DNA of 64,000 nt, taken from assembly GCA_004835665.1 (NCBI GenBank), contig RBKR01000010.1:1488001-1552000 (forward strand), written 5' to 3'. The translations under genes were made by a program, and so were the position numbers. Source of the DNA: Phoma sp. XZ068. Lineage: Eukaryota > Ascomycota > Dothideomycetes > Pleosporales > Didymellaceae. Positions 1 to 9,729 of this stretch are shown one piece after another (within the stretch, counting starts at the first letter, position 1; every line of letters begins with the position of its first letter). The notes under the pieces were generated by a model, which saw only the letters and a program-made list of their open reading frames with translations, did no database searches and was not told where the DNA came from.

Positions 1-59
1 GTGCGCCAAGAAGAAACGAATCATCCACTCGCCGAGACCCCTCAGCTTTCGAACGGCGT

Positions 60-695
60 GTGCCACCTTCTATACCTCGCTTTCAACCCTCCCATCAATA
101 CCAGGGTCAAACGCTGGCTGAAGCTCTGCAGCAAGTCAACACCTCTGTCACTGTTTCGATTCCCAGCTCTACTTCAGTTGCAGATCCTGTAACCACCTGC
201 ATATCTGTGTCGATCCCAGCACCTGCTCCTCTATCTCCAGCTTCACCTTGGTCATCTCCGCCTGTAGCTGTCGCTGTGTCAGTGACCATGGCTTCGCCCC
301 CTGTCTGGCAACCTCCGATATTAGAAGAGTTCTTAGCCGACGTTGAAGGTCGGCGATGTCAACCTGTGTTATATAATTGCAATGATATGATGTCGGCTAC
401 TAATTTCCTGACAGAATCAGGGCAGGAGGGGGATCCTGCAGAGCTGGTGGAGGCACGGAACATGGCTCTTGCTAAGCAGGGACTCTTCGCTTCCTGCACG
501 CCGACTATGGCTTGGAACTATCATTTTGGAGACATGGAAGCTTTCTATGCTGAAAGGTTTGCACAGGTTGATGCTCAAGATGCAATTGTTGAGCCTGAGG
601 TCACATCTACACGGCGGCCCAAACGCGCTGCAGCAGTGGCGGCTCCAGAAGCCTGGAAAGACCTTGGTCCGCGAAAGAGACGACGGTGTGAGTAG
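60..695 (+). CDS. Hypothetical protein, 3' part (runs in from the left edge)
   Basis: An open frame of about 210 codons ends at 695. It shows no family I recognise. The first in-frame ATG is at 288, and the frame upstream of it is Ser/Thr/Pro-rich. The downstream part is mixed alpha-type sequence with a basic tail (RRPKR, then PRKRRRCE at the very end) that resembles a nuclear localisation signal. The window edge cuts any upstream exon, so the start is unknown. A basic tail just upstream of a repeated terminal-like motif (812-884) would suit the end of a transposon-encoded protein, but this is only inference. It could also be a non-coding open frame. Confidence 0.3.
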   Translation: MPPSIPRFQPSHQYQGQTLAEALQQVNTSVTVSIPSSTSVADPVTTCISVSIPAPAPLSPASPWSSPPVAVAVSVTMASPPVWQPPILEEFLADVEGRRCQPVLYNCNDMMSATNFLTESGQEGDPAELVEARNMALAKQGLFASCTPTMAWNYHFGDMEAFYAERFAQVDAQDAIVEPEVTSTRRPKRAAAVAAPEAWKDLGPRKRRRCE

Positions 696-811
696 ACGAG
701 AAGTTCGGCAATGTAGACAATTTACGTACAGCCCCCCTTCACCCCTACCTGCTTCCAACACAAATACAAAACCGTAATCTATCTGACGCTAGTGGTGATC
801 TGGCTAGCGCG

Positions 812-1312
812 GGGGACAAATCTCAAAGGGGGGACAAATCTCAAAAACGGGGGGACAAATCACGCCAGCCTGCTGAGATTTGTCGGGGTTTGCAGAATCT
901 TTTCCGGTGCTTTGAAGTACCAAAGGTGGTCTGCATTATGGTTAAATTGCACGTGGAAATTGGTGACTTGGTCAGAGTAATTGTCCACTTCAACTTCAGA
1001 TAGCCCATTACCCTCACTATTAGAAATCTTGTATATGATATGGCACAAGGATGGTGGTGCAGAGAAGATGAGAGACTGGGTTTTTTTATAATGAAGGTAT
1101 CTAGCTAGTAAGATGTGACGCGTCACAGTAGGCAGCGATAGGCAGCAGCGCGGGGTTAACGCGTGATTACATGAGGTCTCAACATATGGGAAGTAATTCA
1201 GAGCATAAGTCATATGTGGCCAGCTTCAAAACTAAAAATTACAGTGGATATTGCGGTTGAATTGCGCTGCGAAGCGTGGAGTTGCGATTTTCTTGGGGAC
1301 AAATCTCAGCAG
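812..1312. repeat. Direct 14-bp motifs and a 15-bp inverted-repeat pair
   Basis: The motif GGGGACAAATCTCA occurs at 812-825 and 830-843, with a diverged third copy at 851-864. The perfect inverted pair is CTGCTGAGATTTGTC at 870-884 and GACAAATCTCAGCAG at 1298-1312. The pair bounds about 440 bp with no credible gene, as a MITE or a deleted DNA transposon would. I see no clear target-site duplication. The rest of 696-1892 holds nothing I can identify apart from the reticulon leader near 1800-1892. Confidence 0.5.
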
Positions 1313-1892
1313 CCAAAAAGACAAGACCCACAGACTGTAGCCTAGTATTTGTTGAGAGATTCGTTTTCGTGCTCACACCTTGCAGACGCCTCTCGTAGAG
1401 TAACATGGAATCACATGCACATGAGGGCAGGGCGACAGCCAGATCAGACACAACCCGCTCTTACAACATCATCATAACAGGTGTGGCGCGAAGATTAATG
1501 CAAAGCGGCTGCCCGCATTGGTACTTCTGCTCTGTTACCCCGCGAGAACAAAGGTTGCGCTCAAAGCCCTTAGCACTTGGTGCACTATCCATATCATAGG
1601 TTCCCACAAAGAGAATGACGGATTCGGCAAGGCATTGATAAGCTTGGTGCTGCTACCATAGGTTGTCGTACTTCCGTTGGGATTGAGTTCGTAACATCGA
1701 CGTCACAAAAGTCAATCGTCATAGTCATCACAATATGATGCATTCGCAGTCAGTATGACGAAAGAAATGGTACCGTCTTAAGAATACAAGATAACTCAAC
1801 TGTAGCTGTGAACTCATGCTATATGTATCGCACGGATTCTACATTCCATCCTACGTTTCAAACGAAAATATCCACGTACCCATACCAGTATC

Positions 1893-3529
1893 ATGAGTGA
1901 ACCGAGTTTCGTCGTCCTGCCTGTATCAGGCAGTGGTCCGCACCCCGATCAGGAGACAGCAGAGAGTAAGTCTGCCAGCACCTACTAAATTTACCCTTGT
2001 CAAACGCTTACGTTGTGTCTTTTTCTTTAGTCGCCTCAACAGTTCAACAAGCGCTATACGAAAGAAGCCATCCAGAACCAGAACATCCTGGACCGTTCAA
2101 GCAGATCTTAGGTACGTATCTACATACGCAGCAACGTCAAGGAAGAAATGAAAGGCTGTGCTAACACGGAGGGTACCGCAGCTCACCCAGACAGTCTCTA
2201 TAAATACATTAATGTCAGTTCCATACCACATTTTTTTTACTACAGATGCTAGTTGCTAAAATTGCGTCCAGTGGGAAGATCCACTCCGCACTCTGGCCGT
2301 ATATCTCGGTGCCACAAGTATCCTATTTGGGGCACATTACTTGCCTCTCACTCAAATGGCCCTGAAGGCCGGAGTAACCACGCTTGGAGGTATGTAACGA
2401 CCCTACCCGACAGCTGCAATAGATACATATCTAATCCAACATGTCAGTGGTGTCTGTTACGGAATTCGCCAGCCGCTCATTCAGCGGCAACTCCTTGTCC
2501 ACCCGTCTACGGCCTAAGGAGTATAAGAAAATCTCAGAGCCGACTCTCAACGCCACCCTAAAAGACATACATGATCTCATTCAGTACACTGTGGTTCAAG
2601 CCCAGAAAATCGTCTTCGGTCAAGACCTATACAAGACCTTTGCTGTAAGCTTTTTACCGTACTGGACATGAATGAATTGGTCCGAGCATGAGCCTTGAAC
2701 TGACGAGTTGCAGGCTTTCCTCGGTTTCTTCGCGTTGTTTTGGCTGACTAAAATGATATCTCCATTTTGGCTCACCTTCATGGCCCTGACCTCGGTCTTC
2801 GTTGTTCCCCTTATCTCTTCGGAACAGGGCCGTAGGGCAGCCCACGATGCAAGTGTGCGTGCTCAAGAAATGGCCAACGTAGCCGTGGACAAAAGCAGAG
2901 AATTTGGTCATGATGGCAGAGTTAAGGCTGCTGAGCTGTCTTCAAAGGGAAAGGAGACAGCTGCCAACCTATCCGCGCAAGCTAGGGATACTGCCTCCGA
3001 CATATCTGACAAGACCTCTGAGCTGTCTTTTAAGGGAAAGCAGACAGTTGCTGATCTATCGGCGCAAGCTAGGTGTACCGTCTCCGACATGTCTGGAACC
3101 GCCGCGGAGAACATCAAGAAGCTGCCGCAGATGGGAACGAACGCTGTAAACGAGACTGAAGACATTGTGAGTTCGGGTTACGGCAATGCAAAGGGATACA
3201 TCAGCAATCCTCCGTCCCCTTCCTCTAACCACACCAACGGACAATTTAGCGGCAACCGATCCGTCACTAATGGGGCATCGAATGAGGTTTCCCACTTATC
3301 GAACAGCACCAGCGAGACCACGAAGCAAACGCCGCCGGGGATAAATACTAGCAAGCAGCCGGACTCGAACCAAAGAGAGTATCCAGTATCGTCCTTGCCT
3401 GCCTATACCACCAACATGACCACCGAAACCGCAAACCGAACAGCGCCGGGAGTACACACCGGCAAACAGCCTGATCTGGTTCAACGGCAGCACCCTGGAT
3501 CGTACTTGCCTGCCAGCCCGGTGGTGTGA
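1893..3529 (+). CDS. Reticulon-like ER membrane-shaping protein (6 exons)
   Basis: The gene model is join(1893-1965, 2031-2111, 2182-2213, 2272-2389, 2448-2644, 2714-3529), encoding 438 aa. All introns are GT..AG and all phases close; intron 2 carries the branch site GCTAAC. Exon 3 is a 32-nt microexon needed to reach the hallmark start of the reticulon domain, SLYKYI followed by NWEDPLRTL. Two long hydrophobic hairpins follow: one after WEDP and one beginning AFLGFFALFWLTK. Reticulons insert as wedges in the cortical ER and curve tubules. After the second hairpin, a polar tail carries repeated blocks of the type LSxKGKxTxAxLSAQAR (roughly residues 240-300) and then a Ser/Thr/Asn-rich disordered end. 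The frame is intact, so this is probably functional. Exact splice sites are inferred. Confidence 0.85.
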
Positions 3530-4032
3530 GGACAGTACAGTCACTGATACGGGGGGTTCGAGTACACGGCTGTAGGACACGCGGTTGCCATGCATGACAT
3601 GGCAAGACGGCCGCGCGGTGTTGCTCAACAGGCACATAATCCCAAAGCTCAGGCTGACCCGTAAGACGGCATATCCGATTAGTGTATTCAGTGTGATCGA
3701 ATCAGAAGACCGTTCTAGTTCTGCTAAGCCTCATCCCGTACTGAACTTCATAAGACGTAATACCTGGCTGGCCATAGATGGTACCGCAATCGAGCTCTAC
3801 AATGGCTTTTCAATCGTCCTATAGCATCGCAGCGTTGAGATCAACCCACAATACATATCAGCAACTAAAGCGATATACCACAAGACATACTCAGTCAACG
3901 GAAAAGCCCATTATGAATAGGAAGGGGGTTCTGTAGATGCACGATTTCTGGGGGCGTCTTGAATTAGGTTATCTGCTTCTTTACACTATCTGAACTGCGA
4001 TAGTGCTCATCCTAACTGATGAGACATACGTC
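3530..4032. other. Intergenic, nothing recognised
   Basis: This stretch lies between the reticulon stop and a HET-domain scrap. I see no credible coding, RNA or repeat feature in it. Confidence 0.5.
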
Positions 4033-4242
4033 TCAAGATCTTAGCATGTCCAGAGTAAAGGTGACCTCCTCGGCGTCCGCTCCCCATGTGTGCGAAAGTA
4101 TCGCGTACGGAGGGATTGCCTCATCGCCACCTAAATCCTCGGTGAGACTGAAACTCGCCAGGCTTGCTACGTCGCAAAAGACGCATTGTTTCGCATCAGT
4201 TAGACACGTGCAAGCGGCAGGGATGGGTTTGGTCGGGTTCAA
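4033..4242 (-). pseudogene. HET-domain (heterokaryon incompatibility) N-terminal fragment
   Basis: On the minus strand the frame contains FSLTEDLGG, then PPYAILSHTWG and EEVTF. This is the characteristic start of fungal HET domains (Y-A-I-L-S-H-T-W-G). The match stops after about 30 residues. The rest of the roughly 150-residue domain is missing, and a stop codon follows. HET proteins trigger cell death on contact between incompatible strains and form large, fast-evolving families in Pezizomycotina. Here only a scrap remains, so it is a relic rather than a working gene. The sequence upstream of FSLTEDL does not look like a HET leader. Confidence 0.6.
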
Positions 4243-4488
4243 ACGTGGCAGCCTAGCTGAGGCTAGCAGGGCAGCTCCCTCGTCCGTTGAGGATATCAGC
4301 CCTAGCTATTAGCGAGCAAGCATATAGAAAAATAGAAAGCGATGCTATGTGTAACGTTCAGTTTCCCCAATCGAGCCGTATAACTTTTGCTGGATTGCCG
4401 AAGGCTACACAGTCGGCTGGGACATCCTACATACAATTAGCTCGTTCTTGTTGACGCGTTGGCTTTCAAAACAGTTGATGCTATGTCA

Positions 4489-5093
4489 TCACCGATTGTT
4501 AAAGCGGGGAAGGCATGAACTTGCCTGGGTAACAACGGATCCGGCACGCACAATTGCGTTATTGCCGATGCGAACGCCGGCTTTGAGGTTGCACCCGTCA
4601 CTGATGTAGACATTCTCGCCTATATAGACTCCGCGAGCAGTCTCTGGACTTTTGCTTCCTTTGGCATTGGTGGATTCCTCCAAGGTCGAGATGATCACGC
4701 GAGCTCCAATCTTTGTATTCTCTCCAATCGCAATCCTGCCAGAGTCGAGCACTGACAGCCAGGCCCAATGATGACATTGTCTCCGATGGATATGTTATAG
4801 CCATAGTCGCAATAGAACGGCGGAGTCACATGGACGCCACTACCCAAACGACCGCTGACCCAGGGGTCGGCACGAGGGCAAGACCACTCGGCCGTGACAA
4901 CTCGCTCGAACAGCCAATCACGCTCGCGAGAATCGACCAGAGAAAATTCGCTGTTGAAACGAAACAATGCTCCTGAAGTAAGTCTGCGCTCGTTAATAAG
5001 CCGCGCAGTGTTTGGCAAGAATGGTTCTTCTGAGACCATCTTGTCCTTCTCGCATCTGTAAGGCAAGTTGCATGCGTAGGCAGAGCACCTCAC
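4489..5093 (-). pseudogene. Maltose/galactoside-type O-acetyltransferase (MAC + hexapeptide repeats), frameshifted
   Basis: The minus-strand frame starting near 5093 gives the MAC domain (EKDKMVSEEPFLPN, then ERRLTSGALFRFN) followed by a left-handed beta-helix (ISIGDNVIIGPGCQ). At about 4745-4755 the frame must shift by one base to continue into LDSGRIAIGENTKIGARV and IGENVYISDGCNL ... AIVRAGSVVTQ. The family acetylates sugars using acetyl-CoA. In fungi this module can also be the C-terminal part of longer proteins. An open proline-rich frame at 5090-5461 (LPPIRPDIPL, RLPPLKAP) could be an upstream exon joined by a 38-nt intron (GTGAGG..TTACAG). The frameshift is either real inactivation or a sequencing error. 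Beyond about 5461 the upstream part is lost next to transposon-derived sequence. Confidence 0.6.
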
Positions 5094-5547
5094 ATGGGAG
5101 CTTTCAGCGGTGGAAGACGAGACACGTTGTCATCATCACGAACAGATGTTCCATGAGACGGAACCCGGTCTGGGAATAGATTGTACTCTGTGAGCTGCTT
5201 TGTAGGGGGAACAGGTACTCTCAGATCCCCAATCTGCGGTAGACGACGATCCGCAAGAGGAATATCCGGCCGTATTGGAGGCAGTTGCCAATGTTTTGAT
5301 GTTTGCTGTTGTAATTCGGCCCTGGTTCCGCTCCAAATTCTGAGATTGGAGGTCAGTCCACGTTTCACACCGTCTGTGATATGTATCTTACAGTGGCTTG
5401 TGGCCCTGCTCCTCAGCGATGGGACAGCTATCGCGAGAGATTCCGAGCCCACTACACGCATTGAGCTCTCTACAATCTTTCTGGCTCAGCCCACAGGGAG
5501 GCATGTGTACAACTTTACAGACCGAGCACCAAATTACGATTGGTTGA

Positions 5548-6204
5548 GTGCCGTTTCTGGAACAGCTTCACATCCTCACCCCTGTACACGGTTTGGGAGA
5601 CCCAGGGCCCTTCTTATGGCCCGAGATTGTGGATGCAGCTGCAAGGCCGAAAAGGAAACCTGCTGAGCACATTGAGGGCAACAACCCATGCAGAGGGAAG
5701 AAACAGGATGTCGTTGGAGAGGAGCCTTGGGAGAGTGATCGGCTTGGGTCAGTTATCAAGGAGGAGTTCAAACGTGGCCTGAATACTACTGCCAGTATTA
5801 TCCTATGGCGGCACACTGCGATCGCTATCTCCCGAAGACACTTGCCTGAGGGAAACAAGTTCAAGCGCGACTACGGCCTTGACGAGCGCAACACAGCCAT
5901 GGACTTACAGGCGGCGCACACTTCAAGGATGGCTGGCATCTGCTACGCGCGTGACATGCGCGAAGGTCCAGGACAGACTGTATCCCTCCGAGCCGAATTT
6001 CGAGCTCTCAGTCGCAATTGGCACACCTGTCTTGGATTCGGCGTACCTCTCCCACCTCGCGATGCGGTAGAGTTGTCTGATGGAGCAGAAGCAGCTGTCT
6101 TGCAAGATACTGTTGGATTCCCATCGACTGGGCATAAGAGAAGAGGTAGAGAAAGAGCTCAACGATTGGATGTGGACGGAGAGTTTGCTTCGAACCAACA
6201 ATAA
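5548..6204 (+). pseudogene. C-terminal fragment of an OrsD/helicase-type fungal element
   Basis: The frame contains HTAIAISRRHLPEGNKFKRD followed by AAHTSRMAGICYARDM and then FRALSRNWHTCLGF. This is the recurring C-terminal block I associate with large multicopy fungal ORFs that start with an OrsD (DUF3505) C2H2 domain. The minus-strand copy at 28590-29378 has the equivalent QIAVSIAKKHLP block, which supports this reading. No N-terminal half lies upstream, so the copy is 5'-truncated at or before 5548, close to the broken acetyltransferase. The biochemical role of this block is not known to me. Confidence 0.45.
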
Positions 6205-6306
6205 GAGAGTGCGTGTTGCAGCTAAGGGAAACGTTTAGCAAACGGTTGGCTAGCTGTCCGTTTGGCAGCCCTGTAGTGAACGTTACGATACAGAGGTAGA
6301 CTGTTT

Positions 6307-6756
6307 TCATACACACGTCGTCTGACACTGTAAACTCAGGATAACGTCAGGTTGTTTCAACTCCATCACTTCTTGAAACACATCATAGGCCGATTCCAGG
6401 ACGTCCTCTGCCAACCCATATTCCACCCTTCGTTTTTGACTGAGCAGAACTCGCACATCGACAACACTGACGTCCCCAAATGAGTACCTTCCATGAGAAC
6501 CCCCTTGGATCAGGGTATTGATCTCTCGGAGAGTTGCACACCGCTGTGTCATCTGTTCATACGACCCTTCATCAGCGATAGGCTTCAGAAGGACGATAAC
6601 GATGCGTAGTCGACCTCTGGCGAGCCGTATAATATTTTCCAGGACGTTTTGGGATATACCTCTGAGTCGATCGTCTGTTGCCCAATGTCGTATCGGCGCG
6701 ACGAAGTCTACCATGATTCCTGTTGTGATAGTCTCTGGGTAGATATCGGGGAAGGA
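6307..6756 (-). CDS. Conserved-looking fungal hypothetical protein, 5' end missing
   Basis: An open minus-strand frame from IYPETITTGIMVDF to VILSLQCQTT has a strong protein-like composition: an alternating alpha/beta pattern (RLRIVIVLLKPIA, VSVVDVRVLLSQ) and a final KQPDVILSLQCQT motif. The first ATG in frame is at 6714, but coding character extends upstream to about 6756, so a 5' exon is probably missing. It may splice onward after CQT rather than stop at 6307. The layout recalls small uracil-DNA-glycosylase-like Rossmann proteins, but I cannot support that assignment. It sits between two OrsD relics and may be a captured or orphaned fragment. Confidence 0.4.
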   Translation of the reverse strand, partial: SFPDIYPETITTGIMVDFVAPIRHWATDDRLRGISQNVLENIIRLARGRLRIVIVLLKPIADEGSYEQMTQRCATLREINTLIQGGSHGRYSFGDVSVVDVRVLLSQKRRVEYGLAEDVLESAYDVFQEVMELKQPDVILSLQCQTTCV

Positions 6757-6989
6757 GTTTCTTACTCAAGTATTCCGCGTCGTAATACCCCCTATTACGA
6801 AACTAAACTCTTTTAGGAAATTCTAATTTGCGCTCAAGCCATCCCCAGGAAAACCATCGCGTCCGCCTCCAAACTTCCTGCATCCTACCCTTCAACACAT
6901 CTGCTCGCGACTAGGTGACCTGTGCCTGTAGGGAGAAAACTTCCTTATTTGCTATCTTTATCGCGCCACATTTTGCCTCGTCTGGAGTA

Positions 6990-8810
6990 ATGTCTGACCT
7001 AGATCGCTGCCCCAAACATGTTATGGAATATCTTAACAGACATGGCCTCTATATGAACGATCCAGAGCCTACCATCATCTGTCGGTCTTGCCAATACTCT
7101 CTTAGGGGTTCTGCTAGCGCTGTTGCGAAGCATCTTACTGAGAAGCACAACCTGCCAAAATCAACAACGAATGAAACAAGGGGCCTGTTGCACCCTTACT
7201 TCTTTTTAGGGCCAGGAGACCTGCGTCTTCGGTCAGATAGATCTCCTCCTCATCCACATCTCCGAGCGCAGTCTGGATTCGCTTGTAAGCATTGTTATTT
7301 AAAGACTACGAGCCACAATGTGCTCAGTCGTTATCTATACAAGGACCATGGAATCAAGAGGAAGTCGTCCACATGGCTTCACGACCATGTGATCAGCGAC
7401 TTGTTGCTGCAAAGCTGGGGCTGGAACAGTGCTAGCGGTTATTGGATCGTCGAACCAGATCGATCGACTGCCAAAACTTTTGACGATAGCTTGCTTCAAG
7501 ACCCTCTGCCACGACTTCTTCGTCTTGAGGCGTTGCACCGTAATGAGCGGGAGCATCTGACAACTCGGTATAAGGCTACTATCGCAGAAGCTGGCTCCAC
7601 TGACATGACTCTTAACACAAACTGGATGCGGCGTACTGGCTGGGCCCAAACATTCGCTGGTGCAGACCGGAAGATTCTTGTAAAACTAGCACAAATGCCT
7701 CAGGTTGTCGAACGGGATCTTTTTCTAGGCAGCTACAACGGTACTGATCTACATAGCTGCAAGCAGGATGAACAAATGCTGGTGCTCATGGTCGCTGCTC
7801 TGGATCAGGTTTTCGACCTGTGCGAAGATACTGTCAGGCACACAGACGTCTCCATTCAATGCTGGCTTCGCAGCCAGTGCGCTGATCGACCCTACAATGC
7901 TCCGTTTGGATTGGTCAGGCGTGAGAGCACATCCCACAAGTACCAGAGGCTGATAAAGAGATGCATGTGCTTTTGCTTCCATCTATAGAAAATATGCGAC
8001 AAAGCAAGACAGCAACTAGTAAAGAGGTCTCTCACAGAAAGTGAATGCAAAGCTCTCGCACAAGTGTGGGAAGACAAAATATAGTCAGCGTACCCTGCAA
8101 TAGAAGCACATAAGGCTAGAGGTTGTGAAACAGCGGCAAGATGCTCTTCACCACTGCAGAAAAAGATAAGAACTAAAGATGAGGACAATAACGACAGCAA
8201 TGACGCCTCGATCAGTACAAGCAGTAGTGAACACTCGCTCGGAAGCCAGCTCGAAAAATAACTTAGCAGCGTCGAGGCCAATGTCTCAGACAGCGATGCT
8301 GATAGAGGCATTAGCGACCTGACGCACACAAAAGTGCGCTTGCATGGCTCGCTTCATGGCAACTCTGTCAGCAGCCCAAGAAAAATAGGAGCCGTGACAA
8401 CAACAGCAAAAAGGACACAATCAGAGCTTGACAGAGCGCTGGAAGACCTGATACTTCGCTTCGGATACTTTCTGATGACCGAAGAATATGAAGACGGCAA
8501 TTCTTCTTCTACCCTTCTCATATATTTTAGCGGTGTTCTCGGAATATCGGCTGACGGCTCGACTTTCGAGAGACCCTCGAACTACACATCAAAGTTGTCA
8601 GGCTTGATTTACTGCAGCCGACTGCTTGTCCTTGAGTCGACGCTTCCTCGCTTTGCTCATCGATATGTAGACTGGTCAGCGCGGCCTCGATGCAATCAAT
8701 TAGGACTGCTCAACAAAGTGCGTAGAGCCAAAATGTGCCTTGGGTCACAGGCACCAATGGACGAGCTACTAAGCCGTACGAAACTACGGACGAGCGATCA
8801 GTCGATCTGA
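6990..8810 (+). pseudogene. OrsD (DUF3505)-domain element ORF with three in-frame stops
   Basis: One reading frame runs from ATG 6990 to 8810, broken only by TAG near 7986, TAG near 8080 and TAA near 8260. The N-terminus has the OrsD pattern: a first finger (IICRSCQYSL ... AVAKHLTEKH) and a second (FACKHCYLKT ... VLSRYLYKDH). The block WMRRTGWAQTFAG follows, and later LIYFSGVLGIS, which matches HFSGMLGIH in the minus-strand copy near 30.2 kb. All three stops fit C-to-T type changes, as expected from RIP. The OrsD name comes from the orsellinic-acid cluster, but most family copies are scattered repeats. The C-terminal block is absent here, because a Tc1-type transposase starts at 8859. Confidence 0.55.
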
Positions 8811-8858
8811 TGGGCCATCTTTCCGTGTTACTTGGAGCCAGGACACTGAAATAGTGTC

Positions 8859-9551
8859 TTGGCACGGCCTAAACCTCCAAGAAAGCTAGCAACAAAGCGT
8901 GCAAAGGAGCAAAGTGAGCCTCTCCGTCGGGTTTACAGAGCGCGGATGCTGCAATATAAAGCAGAACAGCTCATCGCCATCGATGAGAGTGCTTGCAATG
9001 AGCGTACTGGAGACCGCAAGTATGGCTGGAGCCAAGTCAACACACCTGTTGAAGCCACATACTCCATGAAGCGGAGCGAGCGTTGGTCACTTCTGCCAGC
9101 CATGACGATCAACGGTTATCTCGATTGGATGATATTTCAGGGCTCAATTACCTCGGAGATTATGGAGAAGTTCCCCTTAGACAAAGTGTTGCCACATACA
9201 ACACCAGGTTACTCAGTAGTCGTGCTCGATAACGCGTCGATTCACCGATCGGCTCGGGTTCGTGAGCTTTGTGCGATGTACGAGATGCAGCTGGAGTATC
9301 TTCCGCCATACTCACCTGACTACAATCCCATTGAGAAGAGCTTTAGGCAGCTGAAAAGTTGGATCAAAAGACACTCTGATGAGCAGGACATCTTTGACGA
9401 CTTCTACTACTTCCTTGAGTATGCGGTTGAACGCGTGTTAACAGAGATCGACTGCAGGAGCTGGTTTTGGATGTGTGGTTACCAACCTGAGGAATGGTGT
9501 GGTGACGCGCATGGGCATCCTGAGACTGACAACGTTTACGACCTTTTATAA
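8859..9551 (+). mobile_element. Tc1/mariner-superfamily transposase (DDE_3), 5'-truncated
   Basis: The frame gives a clear DDE catalytic core: first D in LIAIDESACNERTGDRKYGW, second D in YSVVVLDNASIH, and the terminal acidic residue in PPYSPDYNPIEKSF. This is the IS630/Tc1-type D-D-E arrangement of fungal elements. The usual N-terminal paired helix-turn-helix region (about 100 aa) is missing; the readable frame begins with PPRKLATKRAKEQ and has no ATG before residue 29. It therefore cannot be a complete autonomous transposase. I found no terminal inverted repeats around it. The catalytic region has no stops, so the truncation may be recent. Confidence 0.75.
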
Positions 9552-9729
9552 CAAAGTAGTGCGCAACCTACAAAAGCAATTTATAATTCGTAAAAAAAAT
9601 TACAAAAGCCTGTCTGCATATAGTTTAGTACCTCTGCTGCTTCTTGACGTTTAATAATGTGTGGTTGTGAAGGAATGGGTTCGTTAGGTTCCAAGAAGTG
9701 GTGATGTTCGCCACCCACCTTGTCCAACA

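Noticed and set aside
5568..5864. Minus-strand frame considered as a 5' exon of the acetyltransferase
   Set aside because: It has no zinc-cluster or acetyltransferase sequence and lies antisense to the OrsD-element C-terminal fragment.
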